Shown here in pieces: positions 35,383 to 45,750 of a stretch of DNA of 64,000 nt (positions within the stretch are counted from its first letter, which is position 1; each line of letters starts with the position of its first letter). Position numbers and translations under genes: made by a program. Location: contig NZ_JAJTTH010000003.1 of NCBI RefSeq assembly GCF_021341665.1, forward strand, positions 62,001 to 126,000. Reading direction: 5' to 3'. The notes under the pieces were generated by a model. That model was not told the DNA's origin, searched no databases, and saw only the letters and a list, made by a program, of their open reading frames with translations. The DNA comes from Pseudomonas sp. Au-Pse12 (GTDB taxonomy: Bacteria; Pseudomonadota; Gammaproteobacteria; Pseudomonadales; Pseudomonadaceae).

Positions 35383-35429
35383 AACCCATGCCGGCAAACT
35401 CGCCGACGCGCCGGGTAACCCGGCCATGA
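35379..35429 (+). CDS. 16-codon linking frame between the regulator and kinase genes
   Basis: ATG at 35379 overlaps the regulator's stop (ATGA). The frame reads MKPMPANSPTRRVTRP and its stop overlaps the kinase ATG (ATGA at 35426-35429). The kinase start has no evident ribosome site of its own. The mini-frame may therefore carry ribosomes from one gene to the next instead of making a functional peptide. Confidence 0.4.
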   Translation: MKPMPANSPTRRVTRP

Positions 35430-37174
35430 TCGCGCCCCCGCAACCTTTCGCTATCGTCGCCTGGCTGGTCCTCTCGCTCGGTGCCGGGCTGTGCCTGCTG
35501 CGGCTGTACCAGCAACGGCGCCAACGGCGGCATCAGTTGCAGGCACTGGAGCAGAGCGTGGCAAGCCTGAACGCCCGCCTGCAGCAGGCCGAACAGGCCA
35601 ACCGCCTGAAAGGCCAGTTCCTGGGCCACCTCGGCCATGAAATCCGTACGCCACTGCACGCCTTCATCGGCCTCCTGGAACTGGTGCTGCGACGCACCGA
35701 AGCCCACTCCCCCAACCACGCGTCCCTGAAACTGGCGCTAGATGCCGCCACGGACCTGCAAGAATTGCTCGGCGACCTGCTGGACATGAGCCGGATCGAA
35801 TCGGGACAACTGCGACTGAACCCGAGCTGGACCCACCTGCGCGGCAGTATCGACACGGTGCTCGGCGTGTTCCAGGCCCTGGCGCGGCACAAGCACCTGC
35901 AACTGAGCCTGGAGTACAACGCGCCGGCTCCCGAGCCGCAGGTGCTGGTGGATGCCCTGCGTTTCAAGCAGGTCCTGACCAACCTGCTGAGCAATGCCCT
36001 GAAATTCACCCAGCAAGGCAGGATCCACGTCAGGTTGCAATTGCTGCCGGCGGCGCATGCCGGGCACTTCGACCTGCAGTTGCAGGTGCTCGATAGCGGC
36101 ATCGGCATTCCCCCCCACGAGCGCCAGCGCCTGTTGCAGCCCTTCGCCCAGGTGGACCCGAGCAGCCAGTCGCCCCGCGACAGCAGTGGCCTGGGCCTGC
36201 CCATCAGCCATCAACTGTGCCTGCAAATGGGCGGTAGCCTGAGCCTGCACGGCCGCAGCGGCCCGGGATGCGAGGCCCGTGTCAGGCTGACCCTGCCCGG
36301 CCGCGAGGCGATCGTCGCGGAGCATGCCAAGGCCATTCCAGCGGCCGCCCAACTGCCACTGGTGGTGCTGCTGGCGGACGATCACCCGGCCAGCCTGTCG
36401 TTGCTGCAGGGGCAACTGGAACACCTCGGGCACCGGGTCACCTGTGCCTGGGACGGGGCGCAGGCCTACCAGCTATGGCGCGAGGGCGACTTCGACCTGC
36501 TGATCGTCGACTGCAACATGCCCTCCATGGATGGCTACCAGCTGGCCAAGGCGATACGTCAAAGCGAAGCGTTCGAACAACAGCCGGCGGTCACCCTGAT
36601 CGGTTGCAGCGCCAGCCATGATCCGCAGACGCTCCAGCGCGGGCTCGACGCCGGCATGCACGACTGCCTGTGCAAGCCCCTGGGCCTGGACCTGCTGGAC
36701 CTGCACCTGGCCACGCTCAAGCCATTGCCCAGGGCCGACAGTTTCAGCATCGCAGCCTTGCGCACCCTGACCCGTGGCGAACCGCTGTTTGCCCGGCGCA
36801 TGCTGGAAAACCTGCTGCAGTGCTGCCACACCGATCGCCACCAACTGCGGATGATCACCCCCGGCGATGTTGCCGCCCTGGTAGCGCTGGCCCACAAGAT
36901 CAAAGGCTCGGCGCTGATGGTTCGGGCCAGCGGCCTGCTGACCGCCTGTGACGCCCTGGAACAGGCCTGCGAGAAACGGGCGGAGGTGGCTGCCCTGGAC
37001 ACCGCCATCAGCAACCTGGACCTGGCGCTGGTGCGGTTTTCCCAGTCCTTGCATCACCACCTGGAACGCGTCACTCAGCCGTTGCCCGCAGCGCCCCGCG
37101 AGGCGGCCTTGTCTGCCTCTTGCCAGGAAAATATCAAAAGGCCAGTATTGCGCCGCCGTCAGCCACATCCATGA
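35426..37174 (+). CDS. BvgS-like hybrid kinase (HisKA-ATPase-receiver-Hpt) without periplasmic sensor
   Basis: A 582-residue phosphorelay kinase. One N-terminal membrane segment (AIVAWLVLSLGAGLCLLRLY), a coiled coil, HisKA with His71 (GHEIRTP), the ATPase domain (LTNLLSNALKF, LDSGIGIP, GLGLPIS), a receiver with D362 (LLIVDCNMPSMDGY), and a C-terminal Hpt with His490 (LAHKIKGSALM). This is BvgS/EvgS order, but those proteins have about 500 residues of Venus-flytrap domains and a PAS domain that are missing here. It pairs with the BvgA-like regulator. The signal must come through the membrane helix, another protein or the cytosol. Confidence 0.87.
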   Translation: MIAPPQPFAIVAWLVLSLGAGLCLLRLYQQRRQRRHQLQALEQSVASLNARLQQAEQANRLKGQFLGHLGHEIRTPLHAFIGLLELVLRRTEAHSPNHASLKLALDAATDLQELLGDLLDMSRIESGQLRLNPSWTHLRGSIDTVLGVFQALARHKHLQLSLEYNAPAPEPQVLVDALRFKQVLTNLLSNALKFTQQGRIHVRLQLLPAAHAGHFDLQLQVLDSGIGIPPHERQRLLQPFAQVDPSSQSPRDSSGLGLPISHQLCLQMGGSLSLHGRSGPGCEARVRLTLPGREAIVAEHAKAIPAAAQLPLVVLLADDHPASLSLLQGQLEHLGHRVTCAWDGAQAYQLWREGDFDLLIVDCNMPSMDGYQLAKAIRQSEAFEQQPAVTLIGCSASHDPQTLQRGLDAGMHDCLCKPLGLDLLDLHLATLKPLPRADSFSIAALRTLTRGEPLFARRMLENLLQCCHTDRHQLRMITPGDVAALVALAHKIKGSALMVRASGLLTACDALEQACEKRAEVAALDTAISNLDLALVRFSQSLHHHLERVTQPLPAAPREAALSASCQENIKRPVLRRRQPHP

Positions 37175-37221
37175 AGCCCGCCGCAACGGGCTCCTCGCCG
37201 CCATCGCGCCCCGGCAGGGCC

Positions 37222-37241
37222 AAGGCAGGAATGCCTGCCTT
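37222..37241 (+). terminator. Hairpin between the hybrid kinase and HD-GYP genes
   Basis: AAGGCAGG-AATG-CCTGCCTT, a perfect 8-base stem, lies 47 bases after the kinase stop. It may separate the transcripts or reduce readthrough. Confidence 0.5.
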
Positions 37242-37293
37242 AACTATGCTTAGACGCTGAGCCATCCCTCATGCGCCCTTGGAGAGAATGGGA

Positions 37294-40242
37294 ATGCCGA
37301 GCACGCCACAGCCTGTACAACGTCGCTTTCCCTTACATATCCATATCAGCGCAATGTTTACCCTGCTGTTGCTGTTCACTGGCGTGGTGCTGGGCATCTT
37401 CAATTACCAGCAGACCACCCGGATCATTCTTGGCAGCAGCGAGAAGCTCTTCCAGCGCATCGAGCAGGATGTGCAGGGCGACATCAACGCCACCTACCAA
37501 CCGATCGGTCATCTGCTCAGCCTCCTGGCCGACGCTCCACCGACCCAGGCCGCGTCGCTGCAGCAGCGCCTGGAACTGCTCAAGCCGTTCAGCCACATGC
37601 TGGTGGACAACAGCGACCTTGCCTCGCTGTACCTGGGTTACGTCAACGGCGACTTCTTCATGGTCCGCCCCTTGCGCAGCGAAGCCCTCAGAACCGCCCG
37701 CCAGGCCCCTGAGGGCAGCGCCTACGAGGTCTGGAGCATCGAACGCGACGCCAGCACCGGCCAGGTCCACTCGCAGTCGCTGTTCTTCGATCCGCAGTTG
37801 TCGCTGATCAGCCGCCGGGACAACCCGGACGAGACCTACGATCCAAGGAGCCGCGAGTGGTTTTCCAGCGCCCGGGGCAGCAGCGAGCAGATCACCACCG
37901 AGCCCTACCTGTTCTATTCCACCGGCAATGTCGGCACCACCCTGGCGCGGCGCAGCGGCAACATGGCGGTCCTGGGCACCGACCTGACCCTGGAGCAACT
38001 GTCCGCGACCCTGGCCAAGCACCGGGTCACCCCCAGCACCGAAGTGGTGCTGCTGGATGACAAGGGCAACGCCGTGGCCTACCCCGACAGCGACAAGCTG
38101 ATCATCGAGAAACACACCGCGCGCCTGATCAAGGGCAATGCCCTGAGCCCGGTGCTGGACGCGCTGCTGCGTGGACAGGCGCAAGACGGCCACCTGCTGG
38201 TCCAGGGGCGCAACTGGATCGTCGCCAGCAGCCATATCGACCAGGGCGGCCCCGGCGGCCTGCAACTGGCCCTGCTGGTGCCCGAGGACGAGCTGCTGGC
38301 CGATGCCTATCGGCTGCGCTGGCAAGGCGCCCTGATCACCCTCACCACCCTGCTGCTCTGCCTGCCCCTGGGCTGGTTGATCTCGCGGGTGCTGGTGCGC
38401 CCCCTGCGCGCCCTGGTGCAGGAAGCCGATGCGATCCGCAGTTTCGATTTCGACTATCCGGTGTCACGTCGCTCACCGGTGCTGGAGGTCGATCAACTGA
38501 GCGTTTCCATGGCCCGGATGAAAGACACCCTGGCGAGCTTTTTCGAGATCAACGCCAGCCTTTCGGCAGAAACCCGCTTCGACCCGCTGCTGCAAAGGGT
38601 GCTGTTCGAAACGGTGAAAATCGCCCAGGCCCAGGCCGGGTTGATCTACCTCTGCGAAAGCAAGGGCTCGCGCCTGGAGCCCCACGGGCTGATCATCGGC
38701 GGCGAACACCAGGACCTGCCGCGCTTCAACATCGCCATCAAGGACCTGGAGGACCCCAGGCTGCCGCCCTGGCTGCGCCAGCTGACCGACAACGACAACG
38801 TGGTCACCACCCTGGGCTTCGAACAGGCCGGCAGCCTGCAAAGCGTGCTGCTGGCCCTGGGCAGTCCCAGCGCTCACTTGCTGGGCATCCGTTTGCATAA
38901 TCGGCACAACGAAATGGTCGGCATGCTCCTGCTGTTTCTGGAAGACAGCGGCGCCCAGGCCGACCTGGACAAACTCAGCCCGGACCGCATCGCCTTTATC
39001 CAGGCGGTGTCCGCCACCGCTGCGCTGTGCATCGAAAGCCAGCGCCTGCAGAACAAGCAGAAGCAGTTGCTGGACTCCTTCATCCAGTTGCTGGCCGGCG
39101 CCATTGACGCCAAGAGCCCCTACACCGGCGGTCACTGCCAGCGCGTGCCGGCCCTGACCCTGATGCTGGCCGAAGCTGCCGCGGCCAGCCAGGACCCGAG
39201 GTTCGCCGCCTACCAGCCCACCGAAGACGAATGGGAAGCCTTGCACATCGCCGCCTGGCTGCATGACTGCGGCAAGGTCACCACTCCCGAGTACGTGGTG
39301 GACAAGGCCACCAAGCTGGAAACCCTGAACGATCGCATCCACGAGATCCGCACGCGCTTCGAAGTGCTCAAGCGCGATGCCTGGATCGACTACTGGCGCG
39401 CCCTGGCCGAAGGCGCCGCAGAACCGCCGCTGGCCCGCGAGCGCGAAGAGCGCCTGCAAGCCCTGGATGAGGATTTTGCCTTTGTCGCCCGCTGCAACCT
39501 GGGCGCGGAGTTCATGGCCGAAGCCGACCAGCTGCGTTTGCAGGCCATTGCCCAGCGCACCTGGAGCCGCACCCTGGACAATCGCCTGGGGGTTTCCTGG
39601 GAAGAGAACCAGCGCCAGCAACGTACCCCCGCGCCCAGCCTGCCGGTGCTGGAGCCGCTTTTGGCGGACAAGCCCGAGCACTTGCTGGAGCGCAACGCCA
39701 CGGAAATCATGGCGGCGAACAACCCCTGGGAGTTCAAGCTCCAGGTGCCCGCCTACAAGTACAACCGTGGCGAGCTGTACAACCTGAGCATTGCCCGGGG
39801 CACTCTAACCGCCGAGGAGCGCTATGTGATCAACCACCACATCGTGCAGACCATCATCATGCTGGAGCACCTGCCCTTCCCCAGCCACTTGCAGAATGTC
39901 GCGGAGATCGCCGGCGGCCACCACGAGAAGATGGACGGCACGGGCTATCCCCGGCAGTTGAAACGCGAGCAGATGAGCCTGCCGGCGCGAATGATGGCGA
40001 TCGCCGACATCTTCGAAGCCCTGACCGCCGCGGACCGCCCTTACAAGAAGGGCAAGACCTTGAGCGAGGCCCTGAACATCATGGCCATGATGTGCCGCGA
40101 CGCCCATATCGACCCGGAGCTGTTCGAGCTGTTCATCGACCAGCGGATCTACCAGCAGTACGCCGAGCGCTTCATGGCGCCAGCACAGATCGACCCGGTG
40201 GATCACGCCTTGCTGTTGAAAAAGGCCGGGGTGAACGCCTGA
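37294..40242 (+). CDS. Membrane HD-GYP phosphodiesterase with dCache, HAMP and GAF-like domains
   Basis: A 982-residue protein: membrane helix (about 21-41), a large periplasmic dCache-like sensor (about 42-340), a second helix (about 345-365), HAMP, a GAF-like domain (about 430-590), and a split HD-GYP domain. The HD pair is H657-D658 (LHDCGK). The second half has HHEKMDGTGYP at about 876-886. Between them lies an extra stretch of some 130-150 residues. The conserved metal and GYP residues are present, so c-di-GMP hydrolysis is expected. The ATG at 37294 is preferred, with GGAGAG upstream; a TTG at 37279 is possible. It follows the BvgAS-like genes on the same strand. Confidence 0.85.
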   Translation: MPSTPQPVQRRFPLHIHISAMFTLLLLFTGVVLGIFNYQQTTRIILGSSEKLFQRIEQDVQGDINATYQPIGHLLSLLADAPPTQAASLQQRLELLKPFSHMLVDNSDLASLYLGYVNGDFFMVRPLRSEALRTARQAPEGSAYEVWSIERDASTGQVHSQSLFFDPQLSLISRRDNPDETYDPRSREWFSSARGSSEQITTEPYLFYSTGNVGTTLARRSGNMAVLGTDLTLEQLSATLAKHRVTPSTEVVLLDDKGNAVAYPDSDKLIIEKHTARLIKGNALSPVLDALLRGQAQDGHLLVQGRNWIVASSHIDQGGPGGLQLALLVPEDELLADAYRLRWQGALITLTTLLLCLPLGWLISRVLVRPLRALVQEADAIRSFDFDYPVSRRSPVLEVDQLSVSMARMKDTLASFFEINASLSAETRFDPLLQRVLFETVKIAQAQAGLIYLCESKGSRLEPHGLIIGGEHQDLPRFNIAIKDLEDPRLPPWLRQLTDNDNVVTTLGFEQAGSLQSVLLALGSPSAHLLGIRLHNRHNEMVGMLLLFLEDSGAQADLDKLSPDRIAFIQAVSATAALCIESQRLQNKQKQLLDSFIQLLAGAIDAKSPYTGGHCQRVPALTLMLAEAAAASQDPRFAAYQPTEDEWEALHIAAWLHDCGKVTTPEYVVDKATKLETLNDRIHEIRTRFEVLKRDAWIDYWRALAEGAAEPPLAREREERLQALDEDFAFVARCNLGAEFMAEADQLRLQAIAQRTWSRTLDNRLGVSWEENQRQQRTPAPSLPVLEPLLADKPEHLLERNATEIMAANNPWEFKLQVPAYKYNRGELYNLSIARGTLTAEERYVINHHIVQTIIMLEHLPFPSHLQNVAEIAGGHHEKMDGTGYPRQLKREQMSLPARMMAIADIFEALTAADRPYKKGKTLSEALNIMAMMCRDAHIDPELFELFIDQRIYQQYAERFMAPAQIDPVDHALLLKKAGVNA

Positions 40243-40246
40243 GGCC

Positions 40247-40729
40247 TCAGCAGTCGCTCAGACGCAGGAAGATCGCGGCCAAACGCTCGATACCGGCCTG
40301 ATCCTCGACGCTGAAACGGGCCAGGCTGGGGCTGTCCAGGTCGAGCACACCGATCAGACGGCCCTCCTTGACCAGCGGCACCACCAACTCGCTGTTGGAG
40401 GCACTGTCGCAGGCGATGTGCCCGGCAAAGGCATGCACATCCTCCACTCGCTGGGTTTGCAGGGTCGCCGCCGCGGTGCCGCAAACGCCACGACCAAAGG
40501 CAATCCGCACGCAGGCAATCTGCCCCTGGAACGGCCCGAGCACCAGTTCCTGGTTGCGGTTGAGGTAGAAACCGGCCCAGTTCAGGTCATCCAGCTGGCT
40601 ATAGAGAAAAGCCGAGAACTGCGCGGCGTTGGCGATGAAATCGCGCTCATCGGCCAACAGCGACTCCAGTTGCGCGCACAGCAGCCCATAACCGTCCAGG
40701 CCCTGTCCGGCGTTTTGCAAATCGATCAT
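40247..40729 (-). CDS. Free methionine-(R)-sulfoxide reductase (GAF type, fRMsr)
   Basis: A 160-residue GAF-domain enzyme. The three family cysteines are visible in order: IACVRIAFGRGVCG and HIACDSASNSELVVPL. With thioredoxin it reduces free Met-R-O. The ATG at 40729 overlaps the stop of the upstream DUF815 gene (ATGA), so they are coupled. It is convergent with the HD-GYP gene, four bases apart. Confidence 0.87.
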   Translation of the reverse strand: MIDLQNAGQGLDGYGLLCAQLESLLADERDFIANAAQFSAFLYSQLDDLNWAGFYLNRNQELVLGPFQGQIACVRIAFGRGVCGTAAATLQTQRVEDVHAFAGHIACDSASNSELVVPLVKEGRLIGVLDLDSPSLARFSVEDQAGIERLAAIFLRLSDC

Positions 40730-41616
40730 GCTTTTTGCTCCAACAACTGCAAGCCCACCCAATAGCGGGCAAATTGATAGGCACAACGGCCATTGCGGTT
40801 GCCGCGGCCTGTGGCCCAGCGCACCGCGAGAATATCCAGCGCTTCGTCACGCTGCCAGCTGAGGCCGGCCTTGCGCGCCAGCTCGCCAATCCAGTGCTCC
40901 ACCACATTGAGGAAGTGTTCCTGGGTGAAGGGGTAGAACGACAGCCACAGGCCGAAGCGGTCCGACAGGGCGATCTTGTCTTCCACCGCTTCGCTGGGGT
41001 GCAACTCGCCGTCGACGCGCTTCCAGTTCTCGTTGTCGCTTTCCTTTTCCGGCACCAGGTGCCGACGGTTCGAAGTGGCGTACAGCAGCACGTTCTCCGG
41101 CGCCTGCTCCAGGGAACCGTCGAGCACACTCTTGAGTACCCGGTAATCGCCCTCGCCGGCCTCGAACGACAGGTCGTCGCAGAACAGCACGAAACGCTGC
41201 GGCAGCTTGACCAGTTGCTCCACCACCCGTGGCAAGTCCGCCAGGTGGTCGCGCTCGATCTCGATCAGTCGCAGGCCACCCTTGGCATGTTCGGCCAGCA
41301 AGGCCCGCACCAGCGAGGATTTGCCCGTGCCGCGGGAACCCCACAGCAAGGCATGGTTGGCCGGCAGGCCGTCAAGGAACTGCTGGGTGTTGCGCGCCAA
41401 CTGCTCGCGTTGCTTGTCGACCCCGATCAGATCGCTCAGGCGCATGTCCAGGCTGACCTCCAGCGGCAGCAGGAAACCGCTGCGCCCTTCGCGTTGCCAG
41501 CGGGCAGCCAGGCACTGACTCCAGTCGATGGGCTGGCGCAGGGCCGGCAACAAGGGTTCAATCCGCGCCAGCACCGCATCGGCACGTTCAAGAAATGCAT
41601 TCAATCGGGCATCCAC
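40726..41616 (-). CDS. DUF815-family AAA-type ATPase
   Basis: A 296-residue ATP-binding protein. Walker A is LLWGSRGTGKSSLVRALL; Walker B is RFVLFCDDLSFE; sensor-like LLYATSNRRHLVPE follows. DUF815 proteins are AAA+-like ATPases of unknown role. It is the first gene of a two-gene unit with the methionine sulfoxide reductase. It is next to sagS and is transcribed away from it. Confidence 0.82.
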   Translation of the reverse strand: MDARLNAFLERADAVLARIEPLLPALRQPIDWSQCLAARWQREGRSGFLLPLEVSLDMRLSDLIGVDKQREQLARNTQQFLDGLPANHALLWGSRGTGKSSLVRALLAEHAKGGLRLIEIERDHLADLPRVVEQLVKLPQRFVLFCDDLSFEAGEGDYRVLKSVLDGSLEQAPENVLLYATSNRRHLVPEKESDNENWKRVDGELHPSEAVEDKIALSDRFGLWLSFYPFTQEHFLNVVEHWIGELARKAGLSWQRDEALDILAVRWATGRGNRNGRCAYQFARYWVGLQLLEQKA

Positions 41617-41739
41617 GACTTTTCCTCAGGCACGTTCAAGGTAATGATGCGGCACACAGAACAAACGCAAGCCCGATCAAGGGGTCTATCGCTTTATCAG
41701 CTGCTGCCCGGCCAGGCCGGCAACCAAAGATGATCAGCT

Positions 41740-44086
<2,347 letters not shown>

Positions 44087-44103
<17 letters not shown>

Positions 44104-44548
44104 TCTGTTGCAGCAAGCGATCCAGGCCGTCGCGCAGTTGATCCAGGCTATCGAGGTCGACCCCGCTGTCGCACAGCAGCGCCGCCTTCAACGGCGGTAC
44201 TTGCGCGCGCAGGGCCAGGCCGCTGTCACTCAGGCTCAAATGCACTTCGCGCTCATCGCGCCCGGAACGCTGGCGCTGCACCAGTTGCAGCTGTTCCAGG
44301 CGCTTGAGCAGCGGGGTCAAGGTTCCGGAATCCAGGGCCAGCCGCTCGCCCAGGGCTTTCACCGTCGGCAGGGGGGGAGGCGCTGCCTGCCACTCCCACA
44401 GCACCAGCATCACCAGGTACTGCGGGTAGGTCAGGCCCAGGCGGTCGAGCATCGGCTTGTAGCCACGGACCACCGCTCGCGAGGCCGCGTACAGCTTGAA
44501 GCACAGCTGGGAATCGAGTTTCAGTGCATCCACGGAACCGTCGTTCAT
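44087..44548 (-). CDS. ospR: MarR-family thiol-peroxide sensor OspR
   Basis: A 153-residue OhrR-type repressor. The reactive cysteine is Cys16 in [15 protein letters not shown]. The winged helix follows ([42 protein letters not shown]). OspR of P. aeruginosa represses gpx and responds to oxidative stress. The start overlaps the gpx stop by four bases; its 3' end overlaps that of sagS by 17 bases. Confidence 0.87.
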
Positions 44549-45030
44549 TTGAGCAGGGCTTCAATCTCGCGGGTCAGGTCCTGAGGCTTGGTCGCCGGAG
44601 CGAAGCGCTTGACCAGTTGGCCGTCCCGACCGATCAGGAACTTGGTGAAGTTCCACTTGATGCCCTGGGAACCCAGGACACCGGGAGCGCGCTTCTTCAG
44701 CTGGACGAACAACGGGTGGGCCGCGGCGCCATTGACGTCGATCTTCTTGAACAGCGGGAAACTCACGCCGTAGTTGAGCTCGCAGAACTCGGAAATCGCC
44801 CCTTCATTACCTGGCTCCTGCTTGCCGAACTGATTGCACGGAAAGCCCAGCACCACCAGCCCCTGGTCCTTGTAGGTCTGCCATAGTTCTTCCAGCCCCT
44901 TGTACTGGGGGGTGAAGCCACACTTGCTGGCGGTGTTGACCACCAGCACGGCCTTGCCGGCGAAGTCCGCCAGGGTCTTCTGTTCACCCTTGATGGTGGT
45001 GCAGGGAATAGTCAGCAGCGCGTCGGTCAT
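44545..45030 (-). CDS. gpx: Thiol-dependent glutathione-peroxidase family enzyme
   Basis: A 161-residue peroxidase, cysteine type. The catalytic Cys sits in [12 protein letters not shown]; the Gln and second Cys are in [14 protein letters not shown]; the Trp and Asn are in KWNFTKFLI. It probably uses thioredoxin to reduce organic peroxides. The ATG at 45030 was chosen; 45048 is possible. It is in an operon with ospR, whose product should repress it through the inverted repeat just upstream. Confidence 0.9.
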   Translation of the reverse strand: MTDALLTIPCTTIKGEQKTLADFAGKAVLVVNTASKCGFTPQYKGLEELWQTYKDQGLVVLGFPCNQFGKQEPGNEGAISEFCELNYGVSFPLFKKIDVNGAAAHPLFVQLKKRAPGVLGSQGIKWNFTKFLIGRDGQLVKRFAPATKPQDLTREIEALLK

Positions 45031-45070
45031 GGCAGCAACTCCATTCAAGATAAGAGGCGGTAAAAATAGC

Positions 45071-45102
45071 GCTCAATTAAATAGCGTGCAATTTAATTGA
45101 GC
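45071..45102. promoter_or_regulatory. OspR/OhrR-type operator upstream of gpx-ospR
   Basis: A perfect inverted repeat with arms GCTCAATTAAA (45071-45081) and TTTAATTGAGC (45092-45102) separated by 10 bases. The CAATTAAAT...TTTAATTG pattern is like the Bacillus OhrR operator as I remember it. It is 41 bases before the gpx start and likely autoregulates gpx-ospR. Confidence 0.75.
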
Positions 45103-45133
45103 GAAAGGCGACTCCACAGAATCGCCCAGGTGC

Positions 45134-45526
45134 CTAGCGCGGAACCAGATCCAGGCACACCGAGTTGATGCAATAGCGCAGGCCGGTGGGCGGCGGGCCA
45201 TCCGGGAACACATGGCCCAGGTGCGCGTCGCATTTGGCGCAGACCACTTCGGTGCGGATCATGCCGTGGCTCACGTCGCGAATCTCGACCATGGCGCTGT
45301 CGGCAATGGGTTCGAAGAAGCTCGGCCAGCCACACCCGGAATCGAATTTGGCCTTGGCGTCGAACAGCGCTTCATTGCAGCAGATGCAGTGATAGACGCC
45401 GTCGGTCCTGGTGCCGTTGTACTTGCCCGAGAAGGGCCGTTCGGTGCCCTTGAGCCGGCAGACGTTGTACTGCTCCGGATCGAGCATCGCCCGCCATTCT
45501 TCCAGGGTTTTTTCCAGCTTTTCCAT
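45134..45526 (-). CDS. msrB: Peptide-methionine (R)-S-oxide reductase MsrB
   Basis: A 130-residue MsrB. Two zinc-binding CxxC pairs are visible (CICC and CAKC), with [11 protein letters not shown] and the catalytic-Cys segment [11 protein letters not shown]. It repairs oxidised methionine in proteins. The ATG at 45526 has GAGGAAGG upstream; a longer frame lacks support. It stands upstream of gpx on the same strand but is separated by the operator region. Confidence 0.92.
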   Translation of the reverse strand: MEKLEKTLEEWRAMLDPEQYNVCRLKGTERPFSGKYNGTRTDGVYHCICCNEALFDAKAKFDSGCGWPSFFEPIADSAMVEIRDVSHGMIRTEVVCAKCDAHLGHVFPDGPPPTGLRYCINSVCLDLVPR

Positions 45527-45545
45527 GGTCCTTCCTCTGCAACGG

Positions 45546-45581
45546 AAAAAGCCCGATCTGTGTCTTTTCCACGGATCGGGC
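45546..45581 (-). terminator. Intrinsic-terminator-like hairpin in the msrB leader
   Basis: On the minus strand, GCCCGATCCGTG pairs with CACAGATCGGGC (one mismatch) over a seven-base loop and is followed by five Ts. It ends 20 bases before the msrB start, so any msrB transcript from the divergent region must cross it. It could be an attenuator. Confidence 0.6.
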
Positions 45582-45750
45582 GGCACGTATGATTGCGCCT
45601 CGTCAGACACCAGTCTGGCAGCCGCGTTACACCCATTCAAACGGATTTTGCCGCAGCCGGTGCGGGCTACAGGCCGGTGTGACACGGCAGGATTCCCAGT
45701 ACGGTAGTTCATCCTCCGCCTGGATCGTTCATTTTCGGGAACACATCGCC

